Counted from the stretch's first letter, positions 16,211 to 24,316 are shown. The stretch: DNA of 25,832 bases from Microcystis aeruginosa W13-11 (GCA_009995705.1 JAADBR010000070.1:1-25832); one strand, 5' to 3'. The notes: a model not told the origin generated them from the letters alone. Numbers and translations are program-made.

Positions 16211-19200
16211 ATGGCTTTTAATATTTCTAATTGGTCTATCAAAAATCCCATTCCGACGATCCTGATCTCCCTGGTTATGGCCTTAATGGGATACATTGCC
16301 TTTCTAGGATTAGGGATCGATCGCTCTCCTAATATTGATATTCCGGCCGTGATTATCACCGTTAATCAACCCGGTGCCGGTCCAGAGGAATTGGAAACCC
16401 AAGTCACCAAAAAAGTCGAGGATGCGGTGGCTGCTTTGGGTAATATCGATCAAATTACTTCTACCATTAACGAAGGCAGCAGCAGCACCACCGTTAACTT
16501 TATCCTTGGCACTAACAGCGATCGCGCTACCAATGATGTACGCAATGCCATAGCGCAAATTCGGCAGGATTTACCCCAGGATGCTAATGATCCAATTGTC
16601 CAACGTTTAGAATTTGCCGGGGGTGCGGTGATGAACTATACCATCTCCTCCCCGAAAAGATCGATCGCCGAATTAAGTGATCTAGTTGATCGTCAAATTG
16701 GCCGCGCTTTAACGGGAGTGCCGGGGGTAGCACGAGTCGATCGGGTTGGGGGAGTTGATCGAGAAGTGCGTGTGGATTTAGATCCCGGTCGTCTGATCGC
16801 CTACGGTATCACGGCTACGGCGGTTAATGACCAAATTCGTAGTTTTAATATTAATTTACCCGGAGGGCGATCGGAAATCGGTGGTAGTGAACAAACTGTC
16901 CGCACCCTCGGTAGTGCTGAAACGATCGAAGATTTAAGAAATTATCAAATCTCTTTACCTAACGGTGATACGGTTCCCTTAAGCAATTTAGGGACAGTTA
17001 GCGATAGTTCCAGTGATCCTCGACAAATGGCCCTCTTAGATGGGCAGCCAGTGGTGGGTTTTTCGATTTTACGGGGGACTGGCAGCACCTTGGTGACGGT
17101 AGAAACAGCCGTGCGTCAAGAAATCGAGAATTTAAAGAAAAAACTGCCCGAAGATATTAAATTTCAATTAATTTTTACCCGTGCTGACTCAATTCGTGCT
17201 AGTTACGAAAGCCTTCTTAGTGATCTCCTGATTGGTTGTATAATGACGGTGATCACGGTGGGCCTATTTTTAGGCAATTGGCGTGCCACGATTATCACGG
17301 GTTTGGCCTTGCCTTTGTCGATTTTTCCGACTTTTTGGGTGATGCAGTCCCTAAATTATACCCTTAACGGTATGACCCTGCTGGCCTTAGCTTTGGCTTT
17401 GGGTAATCTAGTGGATGATGCGGTGTGTATGGTGGAGGACATCGATCAACATTTAGCTATGGGTAAAAAACCCCTGCAAGCGGCTTTTGATGCCTCAAAA
17501 GAGATTGGATTAGCTGTTTTAGCCAGTGCGGCGGCAATTATTGCGGTATTCCTACCGGTTGCTTTTATGGGTGGTGTGCCGGGGCAATTCTTTCAACCTT
17601 TCGGCGTTACTGTGGCGGTTTCTACCCTATTTTCCAGTTTGATCGCTGTCACCGTCACCCCGATGTTAAGTGCCTATATTCTACAGCCGAAAAAGCTGAA
17701 AACCGGTGAGAGTAATCCCTCCTCGCGCCCCCGTTTTCGTCCCTACAAAAGTCTGTTAACCTGGGCTTTACGTCATCGAATCCTGACTTTATTGGCGGCT
17801 TTCGCCTTTTTTATCGGCAGTTTACAGTTAGTTCCCTTGATTCCAAAAGGGTTATTTAGTTCCGGGGATACTGGATTAAGTACCATCAGTCTAGAATTGC
17901 CTCCCGGTGCGACTTTGAATGATACCGTTGCCGTGGCTAATCAGGTGAATAGTTTACTACAAAAAAATCCCGCCGTCGCTAATGTTTTGGCTATTCCGGG
18001 AGATTCGGGACGGGTAAATACGGGGTTGATGTATGTTAATTTAGTTCCGAAGGAACAGCGATCGCTAACTCAACGGCAATTTGAGGAACAAACCCGTCGG
18101 GATTTCCAGAAGATACCGGGGGCTAGAGTGACTTTTCGAGCGCAGGGGGGAGCAGGAAGCAGTAAAGACGTAGCTATTGTCTTAAAAAGTGAAAATGGCT
18201 ATATTTTAACCCAAACTGCCCAAAAATTAGAGCGACAAATGCGGGCTTTACCCGGTTTTGTCGAGGTAAGTTCCGGGGTAAGTTTAGTTAAACCGGAGAT
18301 CATTATTCAACCGGATCCTGTGCGGGCTGCTGATCAGGGAGTCTCGGTCAGAGCGATCGCCCGTACTGCATCTTTAGCTTTAATCGGCGATAACGAGTTT
18401 AATTTAGCTAAATTTAACCTTGCTGACCAACAAATTCCCATCCGGGTGAAAATTACCAATGATGGACGCAGTGAGATAGAAACTCTGCAAAATTTGCGCG
18501 TTCCTAGCAGTAATGGGACGTTAGTACCGCTTAACTCGGTGGCGACAATTAGCTTAGGTAGTGGACCTGCGGAAATTCAACGCTTTAACCGTCAACGTCA
18601 GGTTAATATTGGAGCTAATTTAGAGGGAGTTTCTTTGGGAAGTGCGGTGACACAAATTCGCGCTTTGCCAATCATGAAAAACTTACCCCCAGAGGTGACA
18701 GAGGAACCCTTTGGCGATGCTCGTATTATGCGCGATATCTTCGCTCGTTTTTTGGGAGCGTTAAGTTTAGCAATTATTTCTATCTATGGGATTCTGGTCT
18801 TATTGTATAACAATTTTTTCTATCCCTTAGCGATTTTAACTTCCCTTCCCTTATCGATTGGTGGTACTTTAATAGCTCTTTTAATTACCCAAAAAGAGTT
18901 AGGTTTATACGCTTTGATTGGCATAGTTTTACTGATGGGATTAGTTACTAAAAATGCGATTCTGTTAGTAGATTTTGCCCTGAGTGGTCTTCAGGAAGGG
19001 AAACCGCAATTTAAGGCGGTGATTGATTCGGGAGTCTCTCGTTTACGACCAATTATTATGACCTCCGTTTCCACAATTGCCGGGATGTTACCGATTGCTT
19101 TAGCTTTAGGTGCAGATGGGGAAATTCGCGCACCGATGGCAATTGCTGTTATTGGTGGTTTTACCACTTCCACCCTATTAACTTTGGTGGTTGTGCCGGT

Positions 19201-19276
19201 AATCTTTACTTATATCGATAGTTTTTACTATTGGTTGCGGGGATTATTTGTTAAACAAAAACCCAAGTCGATTTAG
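16211..19276 (+). CDS. RND efflux pump, HAE1-like inner-membrane transporter
   Basis: A 1021-residue proton-driven RND transporter, normal length for AcrB-like pumps. The N-terminus starts with the amphipathic SIKNPIPTILISLVMALMGY helix. The proton relay is intact: Asp402-Asp403 in TM4 (GNLVDDAVCMVED) and Lys914 in TM10 (LVTKNAILLVDFA). The expected porter domains and two-fold TM arrangement are visible, including the FMGGVPGQFFQPFG and SLPLSIGGTLIALL segments. It works with the adaptor encoded upstream; no outer-membrane TolC-like gene is present, so that partner must be elsewhere. No Shine–Dalgarno is visible because heptamer repeats abut the ATG. A strong hairpin terminator begins 4 bp after the stop. 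The substrate (drug, lipid or metabolite) cannot be determined from sequence. Confidence 0.94.
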   Translation: MAFNISNWSIKNPIPTILISLVMALMGYIAFLGLGIDRSPNIDIPAVIITVNQPGAGPEELETQVTKKVEDAVAALGNIDQITSTINEGSSSTTVNFILGTNSDRATNDVRNAIAQIRQDLPQDANDPIVQRLEFAGGAVMNYTISSPKRSIAELSDLVDRQIGRALTGVPGVARVDRVGGVDREVRVDLDPGRLIAYGITATAVNDQIRSFNINLPGGRSEIGGSEQTVRTLGSAETIEDLRNYQISLPNGDTVPLSNLGTVSDSSSDPRQMALLDGQPVVGFSILRGTGSTLVTVETAVRQEIENLKKKLPEDIKFQLIFTRADSIRASYESLLSDLLIGCIMTVITVGLFLGNWRATIITGLALPLSIFPTFWVMQSLNYTLNGMTLLALALALGNLVDDAVCMVEDIDQHLAMGKKPLQAAFDASKEIGLAVLASAAAIIAVFLPVAFMGGVPGQFFQPFGVTVAVSTLFSSLIAVTVTPMLSAYILQPKKLKTGESNPSSRPRFRPYKSLLTWALRHRILTLLAAFAFFIGSLQLVPLIPKGLFSSGDTGLSTISLELPPGATLNDTVAVANQVNSLLQKNPAVANVLAIPGDSGRVNTGLMYVNLVPKEQRSLTQRQFEEQTRRDFQKIPGARVTFRAQGGAGSSKDVAIVLKSENGYILTQTAQKLERQMRALPGFVEVSSGVSLVKPEIIIQPDPVRAADQGVSVRAIARTASLALIGDNEFNLAKFNLADQQIPIRVKITNDGRSEIETLQNLRVPSSNGTLVPLNSVATISLGSGPAEIQRFNRQRQVNIGANLEGVSLGSAVTQIRALPIMKNLPPEVTEEPFGDARIMRDIFARFLGALSLAIISIYGILVLLYNNFFYPLAILTSLPLSIGGTLIALLITQKELGLYALIGIVLLMGLVTKNAILLVDFALSGLQEGKPQFKAVIDSGVSRLRPIIMTSVSTIAGMLPIALALGADGEIRAPMAIAVIGGFTTSTLLTLVVVPVIFTYIDSFYYWLRGLFVKQKPKSI

Positions 19277-19280
19277 TACA

Positions 19281-19316
19281 GAAAACGGGTTTCTTCGAGA
19301 AATCCGTTTTCTCCTC
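19281..19316 (+). terminator. Intrinsic terminator of the RND operon
   Basis: GAAAACGGGTTTCT (19281–19294) pairs with AGAAATCCGTTTTC (19298–19311), one mismatch and a 3 nt loop, followed by a short pyrimidine run. It starts directly behind the pump stop codon. Confidence 0.75.
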
Positions 19317-19327
19317 ATGCAAAAGTC

Positions 19328-19372
19328 AAAAAGGGGAATAAATAATCAGTCTTTAATAACCAGATTTAGTAT
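19328..19372. repeat. Solo half of the 111 bp element
   Basis: About 45 bp matching the right half of the element at 23454–23564 (AGGGAATA..ATAATCAGT..TTTAATAAC..GATTTAGTAT) with few changes. The left half is not seen here. It lies in the leader of the aldo/keto reductase gene. Confidence 0.6.
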
Positions 19373-19420
19373 AAAATATCTTGCTGAAAGCTTGAGAAAA
19401 AACCCCAGAGAAACTAACCC

Positions 19421-20419
19421 ATGAATCCCTTGACAGTCACACATCAAACTCTATCCCTTCCCCCCATGGGCTGCGGTACTTGGGCCTGGGGAAATCGTCT
19501 TCTCTGGGGTTATGATGAGAGTATGGATAGCCAGTTACAAGCGGTTTTTAATCTCTGCGTCGAGCGGGGTGTCACCCTATTTGATACAGGAGACTCCTAC
19601 GGCACAGGCAAACTCAACGGACAGAGTGAGAAGCTATTAGGACGCTTTACGGGGGAATATAGCGGTTATAACGCTGATCATATCCGTATTGCCACCAAAC
19701 TCGCCCCTTATCCTTGGCGTTTAACCCGTCATGCCATGGTGAAAGCTTGTCAAGCTTCCGCAACCAGATTAGGCCGCCCCGTGGATTTAGTGCAAATGCA
19801 CTGGTCAACCGGCAATTATGCGCCATGGCAGGAGGGAAGATTATTAGACGGATTGGGGGATTGTCTGGAAAAGGGGTTAGTTAAAGGGGTTGGTTTATCC
19901 AATTTTGGACCGAAAAGATTGAAGTCTGCCTATCAAAAGTTTGCCAGTCGCGGCATTCCTATTACCAGTTTACAGGTACAGTATTCTCTCCTTTCTACCT
20001 ATCCTCTCACTCACTTGGGATTAAAGGAATTATGTGAGCCATTGGGTATTAAAATTATTGCCTATAGTCCCTTAGCTTTGGGGTTATTAACCGGGAAATA
20101 TCGAGATAATAAAAACTTACCATCAGGATTACGTCGTTTCCTTTTTGGTCAATTAATTCCCGCTATTTCGCCTCTGATAAGTTGCCTAGAAGTTATCGCC
20201 CAAGCTAAAAATAAAACTATTAGCCAAGTTGCCTTAAATTGGTGTATCTGTAAGGGAACAATTCCTATACCTGGAGCTAAAAATGTTCGGCAAGCTGAGG
20301 ATAATTTAGGCGCTTTAGGATGGAGTTTAGACAGTGGGGAAATAACAGAATGTAAGGATTCAGGTGTCTCAAATGCAGTCACAGAGCGGCTTCTAAAATC
20401 TCAGAACTCGCTAAACTAA
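19421..20419 (+). CDS. Aldo/keto reductase with an element-derived C-terminus
   Basis: A 332-residue NADPH-dependent oxidoreductase of the aldo/keto reductase superfamily, TIM-barrel, cytosolic. The catalytic tetrad is visible: Asp55 and Tyr60 (FDTGDSYG), Lys93 (IATKLAP) and His127 (VQMHWS). Cofactor-loop segments GLSNFGPKRL, IAYSPLALGLLTGKY and IPIPGAKNVRQAEDN follow. The overall type resembles cyanobacterial/plant chloroplast enzymes. Residues 1–310 are family-like; the last 22 residues (from CKDSGVSNAV) are translated from a 134 bp inserted element. The original final codons lie beyond it at 20485–20553. The swapped tail is almost the same length as the lost one (22 versus 20 residues), and the tetrad is untouched, so the enzyme may still work. 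C-terminal loops often shape substrate choice in this family, so specificity could have changed. Substrate unknown. Confidence 0.9.
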   Translation: MNPLTVTHQTLSLPPMGCGTWAWGNRLLWGYDESMDSQLQAVFNLCVERGVTLFDTGDSYGTGKLNGQSEKLLGRFTGEYSGYNADHIRIATKLAPYPWRLTRHAMVKACQASATRLGRPVDLVQMHWSTGNYAPWQEGRLLDGLGDCLEKGLVKGVGLSNFGPKRLKSAYQKFASRGIPITSLQVQYSLLSTYPLTHLGLKELCEPLGIKIIAYSPLALGLLTGKYRDNKNLPSGLRRFLFGQLIPAISPLISCLEVIAQAKNKTISQVALNWCICKGTIPIPGAKNVRQAEDNLGALGWSLDSGEITECKDSGVSNAVTERLLKSQNSLN

Positions 20420-20484
20420 CAGTTTTATTCTCAATAAGCACGAAAATTAAGGCTTTCAGCGTTTGTATGACCTGAATCCTTACA
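20351..20484. mobile_element. 134 bp miniature element inserted in the aldo/keto reductase gene
   Basis: Perfect 14 bp terminal inverted repeats (TGTAAGGATTCAGG at 20351–20364, CCTGAATCCTTACA at 20471–20484), flanked by a 6 bp direct repeat ACAGAA (20345–20350 and 20485–20490). Deleting the element plus one ACAGAA rejoins the reading frame exactly. It is too short to encode a transposase, so it is non-autonomous. The parent IS family was not identified. Confidence 0.9.
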
Positions 20485-20553
20485 ACAGAATTAGATAAAA
20501 TTGCCGCCAGTTTAGATAAAAAAATGGTACAAAATATCTTTCAAACTAAGTAG
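20485..20553 (+). pseudogene. Displaced original C-terminus of the aldo/keto reductase
   Basis: In the ancestral frame this reads TE-LDKIAASLDKK-MVQNIFQTK then TAG. Joined to residue 310 of the upstream gene it gives a 330-residue protein with a natural helical tail. It now lies beyond the new stop codon and should not be translated. Confidence 0.85.
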
Positions 20554-20763
20554 GGTTTGCTGAAAAAGCTTGTTGGTGGGGTGGGGAACGAACCACAAAA
20601 ACACAAAGGACGCAAAGATTGATCCCTGATAAGTTAAACTGATTAGACAAAGAATAAGAGAGCCAATTTTCCCCCGATTACTCGAAGAACCAGCAATTTT
20701 TGAGGTCAAAAAAGCCTAAAGATATTGTCCAAAAAGGTTTCTAGATTTATTCAGCAAACCCTA
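20551..20763. mobile_element. TA-flanked miniature element between two convergent genes
   Basis: GGGTTTGCTGAA (from 20553) and TTCAGCAAACCC (to 20761) are perfect 12 bp inverted repeats with TA on each side (20551–20552, 20762–20763). The 209 bp interior has no convincing gene. Ends and size match the 7908–8124 element. The TAG formed by TA plus the first G is the stop codon on both sides: the ancestral reductase frame (20551–20553) and the minus-strand gene (20761–20763). Confidence 0.8.
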
Positions 20764-21612
20764 ATTATTATCTTGAGAGACCAATTTTAAGCTAGGACGG
20801 GGTTGGATTGTTCCCCCGTAAGCGACGGCAGTGTGAGGAGATAGGACAAGATGAGGAGATATGCCCACGGAAATTCGATAGATTTCCCCAGCTTTATCGA
20901 TTAATTGCTGTTTAACTGGCTCTTTCGGCAAATTTTGCCGCCAAGCTAGGGGAATCCCCTCGATACCGTTGTACAATCCCGCCCAAATTCCCGCTAAAGT
21001 GCTGGTTAATTGCTGTTGATAGGGACTAGAATTAGCACGACGCACGCTCACGGCGAAATCCTCGCTCGTTTGCAGAAAGGTATAGAGAGAAGCCGCAATC
21101 GCAATTCCTAAAGGTGAGACATCTTTCGCCCAAGCCGATAAAATGAACTCTAAGGAATGATTTTGCCCTAAAGCTGACTGAATCTGCTCTAATAGCTTAT
21201 TCTTAGGGTTAATAGTTAGTAATTGCCCGATTAACTGATTTAAAGGCCTTTTTCCCTCTAATAACAGACCTACCGCCTCTCCCCAAACTATCGCTTCTTG
21301 TCGGGTTAACTCGGAAATTAAGCCCTTTTTCAGCCAAAAATTTAATCTAGCTTGCCAACGTTCCCCATGGTCAGGCCAGGTTAAAATCTCCGGCAACAGC
21401 ACAAATAATAACGCCGATTCCGACTGCTGCCTAGCTGCGATCGCAATTGTGATATCTTCCTGAAATTGCAGAGCTTGCAAAAGCAGGGTCGTCCTCGGTG
21501 TAGCCTCATAGTTAAAGGCTGGTATTAGGGGTTGATTATGCAAGGATTCCCCAATATATGCCCCGATTAACCCTCCCTGAAGGCGATCAAGGGGTGAAAA
21601 AACCTTTTGCAT
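20761..21612 (-). CDS. ADP-ribosylglycohydrolase-like protein, metal-site residues missing
   Basis: A 283-residue all-helical protein that resembles the ADP-ribosylglycohydrolase (DraG-like) fold at both ends: LDRLQGGLIGAYIGESL at the start, and SPYQQQLTSTLAGIWAGLYNGIEGIPLAW near 205–230. Active members carry GD near the N-terminus and acidic metal ligands (TDDT- and DTDT-type motifs). Here the first is GE, and no DxD/DxT cluster precedes the LAGIWAGLYNG helix. It is therefore likely a catalytically dead relative with a binding or structural role (inference). It lies 8 bp behind the RodZ-like gene in the same operon. Its TAG stop is formed by the adjoining element; without that element three more codons (Tyr-Leu-Val) would precede a TGA. 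Confidence 0.65.
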   Translation of the reverse strand: MQKVFSPLDRLQGGLIGAYIGESLHNQPLIPAFNYEATPRTTLLLQALQFQEDITIAIAARQQSESALLFVLLPEILTWPDHGERWQARLNFWLKKGLISELTRQEAIVWGEAVGLLLEGKRPLNQLIGQLLTINPKNKLLEQIQSALGQNHSLEFILSAWAKDVSPLGIAIAASLYTFLQTSEDFAVSVRRANSSPYQQQLTSTLAGIWAGLYNGIEGIPLAWRQNLPKEPVKQQLIDKAGEIYRISVGISPHLVLSPHTAVAYGGTIQPRPSLKLVSQDNN

Positions 21613-21620
21613 AAATTAGC

Positions 21621-22382
21621 TCAATTTGCCCGGTAGGTGACTTCCCCGACTTTGCCCGGTTGCCCCAGCTGTTTAGCATTGGCATTATTAACCGCAACGT
21701 AAACCCCGCCGGCATTACCCGCTCTCACGGTTAATTCTCGGTTTGCTTGCCAAGTGCGATGGCTTCCCTGGGGCAGTACACCCTCAAATTCTGTCTTACC
21801 ATCCACCACCACCCGCAGCCAGCAGTCATCTTCCAGTTTTACCTCCACCACCAGCTGCTGATTATTGCCGGTTTTGTTGGCTACTGGTTGAAGGGGATTG
21901 CTTTTCGGTTGGACAATTTGCTCTTGTGGCAAGGAAGGCGGCGGTAAGCGATTCGATTGCAGTACCGATTTTTGCAGGACGTGGGATAGGGTTTGTACGG
22001 AACCAATAACTAAGATTAAATAGAGAAAATAGAGATGAATCGGGCGAATTTGAAGACTCGGCAGCGATAAAGACAGTTTTGTTCCCCTGAAAAAGTTATT
22101 TACCTTGGTGGGAAAACGTCGGCTAACCGTCTCACTATCCAGGGACAGACTATCGGCAAATTGTTTGATTAACCAACGAATATAAATCGGTTCGGGCAAT
22201 GACTCCAAATCCCCCGCTTCCAGCGCTTCTAGGCGATGGCGCGGGATCAAGGTTTTCTGGGCAATTTCCTCGAGGGAAAGGGACTGTTCTAGGCGATTTT
22301 TTTGCAAATAAACGCCGATTTCCAGTAATTTGGTGCGCTGTTTATGCTGGGGGTCGAGTTGTGATTGGAGAAGGCGAAACAT
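21621..22382 (-). CDS. RodZ-like membrane protein (HTH, TM, DUF4115)
   Basis: A 253-residue protein with RodZ architecture. A cytoplasmic helix-turn-helix of the HTH_25 kind (about 20–75: LGVYLQKNR-like IGVYLQKNRLEQSLSLEEIA, TLIPRHRLEALEAGDLESLPEPIYIRWLIKQFA) is followed by one membrane span (about 115–132, LYFLYLILVIGSV), a proline/glutamine linker and a periplasmic DUF4115 beta domain (about 173–250: CWLRVVVDGKTEFEGVLPQGSHRTWQA, LTVRAGNAGGVYVAVN). RodZ anchors MreB filaments and guides cell-wall growth; a cell-shape role is plausible, but mreBCD genes are not nearby. Middle gene of an operon with rluB upstream (26 bp) and the glycohydrolase-like gene downstream (8 bp). A transcription-regulator annotation is a possible misreading of the HTH. 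Confidence 0.85.
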   Translation of the reverse strand: MFRLLQSQLDPQHKQRTKLLEIGVYLQKNRLEQSLSLEEIAQKTLIPRHRLEALEAGDLESLPEPIYIRWLIKQFADSLSLDSETVSRRFPTKVNNFFRGTKLSLSLPSLQIRPIHLYFLYLILVIGSVQTLSHVLQKSVLQSNRLPPPSLPQEQIVQPKSNPLQPVANKTGNNQQLVVEVKLEDDCWLRVVVDGKTEFEGVLPQGSHRTWQANRELTVRAGNAGGVYVAVNNANAKQLGQPGKVGEVTYRAN

Positions 22383-22408
22383 ATCGCTATTAAGGGCTGA
22401 CTTTCAGC

Positions 22409-23155
22409 TTAATTAATCTGGTTTTTTAAATATTTCAGTTCATCAAGGGTTAAAAAACGGTAATCACCCAAGGGTAAGGGGGAATTATTACCGGAGTTTA
22501 GTTGAATAGGACCGATAGCGCTGCGATGAAGTTTCAGGACGTGATAACCCAATTCTTCAGCTACACAGCGAATTTGCCGATTTCTTCCCTCCACTAAAAT
22601 AACTTCTAGTAGGGTTTTTTGGTCGGTTTGCTTGAGAATCTCAACCTGTGCCGGTAAGGTCTTTTTTCCCTCTAAGAGGATACCTTCTCGCCAACGCTGG
22701 AGAGCAAGTCGATCAATCGCACCATCTAGCCAAACCCGATAGGTTTTGGGCAAATGATAACGGGGATGGGTGAGGGTGAGGGTGAGTTGACCGTCGTTGG
22801 TGAGGAGTAAGGCCCCAGTGGTGTTAATGTCCAACCTGCCTACGGGATGTAACCCCGTCTCGCTGGCGAGGGAGTCGGGCAAAAGGTCAATTACCGTCGG
22901 CCGGCTTTGCGGATCCTTACAGGTAGAAACCACACCAATGGGTTTGTTGATCAGTATATACAATCTTTGGGGACGATTGGCCGGTTCAATTTTTTTTCCG
23001 TCTATCTCTAGGTGATCTTTTTCGGGGTCAGCTTTTTCTCCTAACTGCACGATTTCGCCATTTCGTCTCACTCGTCTGGCCACAATCATCTCCTCCGCCC
23101 TTCTTCGGGAGGCAATCCCCCACTGGGCAAGGATTTTCTGGACTCTCTCCGCCAT
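22409..23155 (-). CDS. rluB: rRNA pseudouridine synthase, RsuA/RluB family
   Basis: A 248-residue enzyme that isomerises a uridine in ribosomal RNA (23S by RluB analogy). An N-terminal S4 RNA-binding domain (1–60, RVQKILAQWGIASRRRAEEMI…RRNGEIV) is followed by the catalytic domain with INKPIGVVST, GLHPVGRLDINTTGALLLTNDG (catalytic Asp109), LPKTYRVWLDG and the GRNRQIRCVAEELGYHVLKLHR motif near the C-terminus. The ATG at 23155 is the first in frame and starts the S4 domain normally. First gene of the rluB – RodZ-like – glycohydrolase-like operon. Within the family, rluB versus rluE/rsuA cannot be fully separated from sequence alone, but the S4 domain excludes RluE and the target is most likely 23S rRNA. 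Confidence 0.9.
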   Translation of the reverse strand: MAERVQKILAQWGIASRRRAEEMIVARRVRRNGEIVQLGEKADPEKDHLEIDGKKIEPANRPQRLYILINKPIGVVSTCKDPQSRPTVIDLLPDSLASETGLHPVGRLDINTTGALLLTNDGQLTLTLTHPRYHLPKTYRVWLDGAIDRLALQRWREGILLEGKKTLPAQVEILKQTDQKTLLEVILVEGRNRQIRCVAEELGYHVLKLHRSAIGPIQLNSGNNSPLPLGDYRFLTLDELKYLKNQIN

Positions 23156-23453
23156 TTTTTTAAGTTTTTAACCCTTTCTATCTCCTATTATAGGCATCCT
23201 AAAAGGGTTTTTTTCGCCCAAAAAGTGAAGAAAAACCGAATATCTCCAGCTGCCTCTTTGATTTTTTTCTTGGAAAACTGCTCAAAAAAAAGGAGTGAAC
23301 CCTTGACTTGGGCTGCGGCTTCGGTTATGACGTTGTCAGATCAGAATATAAAAGATGCAATGCAATCCTTACCATCAAAGTAATTTCAGTTCCAAGCTGA
23401 TTCGGATCATCTTTCAATTTGACAACGCCGCCTTGGCAGCTTCCTGACAATTT
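23156..23453. other. Gene-poor stretch upstream of rluB
   Basis: Includes AACCCTTTC…AAAAGGGTT with a T-run (about 23170–23212), which could terminate plus-strand transcription, although no plus-strand gene precedes it. Short open stretches exist on both strands (for example minus strand 23325–23453, ending in a normal stop), but none has a start, ribosome site or recognisable family. Confidence 0.35.
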
Positions 23454-23564
23454 ATACTAAATCCGTTGAGTATAGGCTACATACATATCAGGACAGGCAA
23501 AAGGCAAGAGGCAAGAGGCAAAAGAGGGAATAGATAATCAGTTTTTAATAACTGGATTTAGTAT
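23454..23564. mobile_element. 111 bp miniature element with TACTAAATCC ends
   Basis: ATACTAAATCC (23454–23464) and GGATTTAGTAT (23554–23564) are perfect 11 bp inverted repeats; the interior holds purine-rich GGCAAGAGGCAAAA repeats. Its right half recurs at 19328–19372. If the outer TA is target duplication it fits an IS630/mariner-derived element. Confidence 0.7.
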
Positions 23565-23745
23565 TACAACCTTGTTCCTAGAGATTCACAGTTATCTCTA
23601 ATCAAGGGTTGCGCTTGCTTGGGTTTAACCTGAGCAGCTTACCTTTTGCTGCGCTTTTTTCCGGCTTGAGATTTTAGGTTCGACAGCAGCTCCTTGATTT
23701 TTTTGAGTTACCCCTTGACAATCAAGACAGTCGCTACAGGCGAGG

Positions 23746-24275
23746 CTAGTGTGCGATGTTTTCAGTATAAGAGTCTCCGATGGAGACTCCTCTATTAAAG
23801 CTTTCTATGTCAGCTATTTCCTTCCTCTTGCTTTCCGCGATTTCAGGGGAAAGAGAGAAGATGTTTGCCACGACATCAATACCATGAAGAAAACCCTGTC
23901 CACCCAGTCTATCCTTGAACTTTCCTTTTAGCTTTTCATAAAAAAATTTACCAGCTTCTTCATCTAGAAAATATTTTTTCCCTGTGCGGCTATCGGTATA
24001 GTCTCTTGGGAAATTTGACCAACTGTAGTATAATTGAAATTCTAATGAGTCAATCCCGCGTTCATATTTTAATATCTCGTCAACTTGCTGTGAAACATAT
24101 TGTTCTATTTCTGGATAGAATTTATCATAAGTGGTATTGATTCTGTGGGAGGACTCTCCTGGGGTAGTATAAATGTAGAGGGAGAAGCGTTACCTCTCCA
24201 GACGCGAATCGCCGATGGTCATCAATTCCCAGATTAGCTTCCAAGGTAGCAAGCCCTAACTTAAAAAATTCGCTA
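23746..24275 (-). pseudogene. Decayed gene of unknown function, frameshifted and lacking its start
   Basis: Two minus-strand frames join into one protein-like sequence. The upstream part (about 24275 to 24190) reads KLGLATLEANLGIDDHRRF then ASGEVTL. After a frame change around 24179–24192 the downstream part reads LYIYTTPGESSHRINTTYDK, YPEIEQYVSQQVDEILKYE, FQLYYSWSNFPRDYTDSR and so on to ESFNRGVSIGDSYTENIAH and a TAG stop at 23746–23748, about 140 codons with no stop. Amino-acid use is normal and charged, unlike random frame. There is no start codon in the downstream frame, and the N-terminus is missing where the toxin–antitoxin promoter begins. I do not recognise the family. It is likely a remnant cut by insertion of the downstream module and broken by a 1 bp indel. 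Confidence 0.6.
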
Positions 24276-24282
24276 AGATATA

Positions 24283-24303
24283 TATAATCAACTTAAAAGG
24301 AGC
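24283..24303 (+). promoter_or_regulatory. Candidate promoter and ribosome site of the toxin–antitoxin pair
   Basis: A consensus TATAAT (24283–24288) with a weak A+T-rich -35 region near 24261, then AAAAGGAG (to about 24302) as the ribosome site. The site sits about 14 bp from the antitoxin ATG, longer than ideal. Confidence 0.45.
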
Positions 24304-24316
24304 AATTTATCAGACT

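Noticed and set aside
23325..23453. Short open stretches on both strands next to the 111 bp element, considered as gene remnants
   Set aside because: About 42 minus-strand and 30 plus-strand codons look weakly protein-like, but they contradict each other and neither has a start or a recognisable family.
23749..23931. A 60-codon plus-strand frame
   Set aside because: It is antisense to the decayed minus-strand gene, whose amino-acid sequence is far more protein-like.
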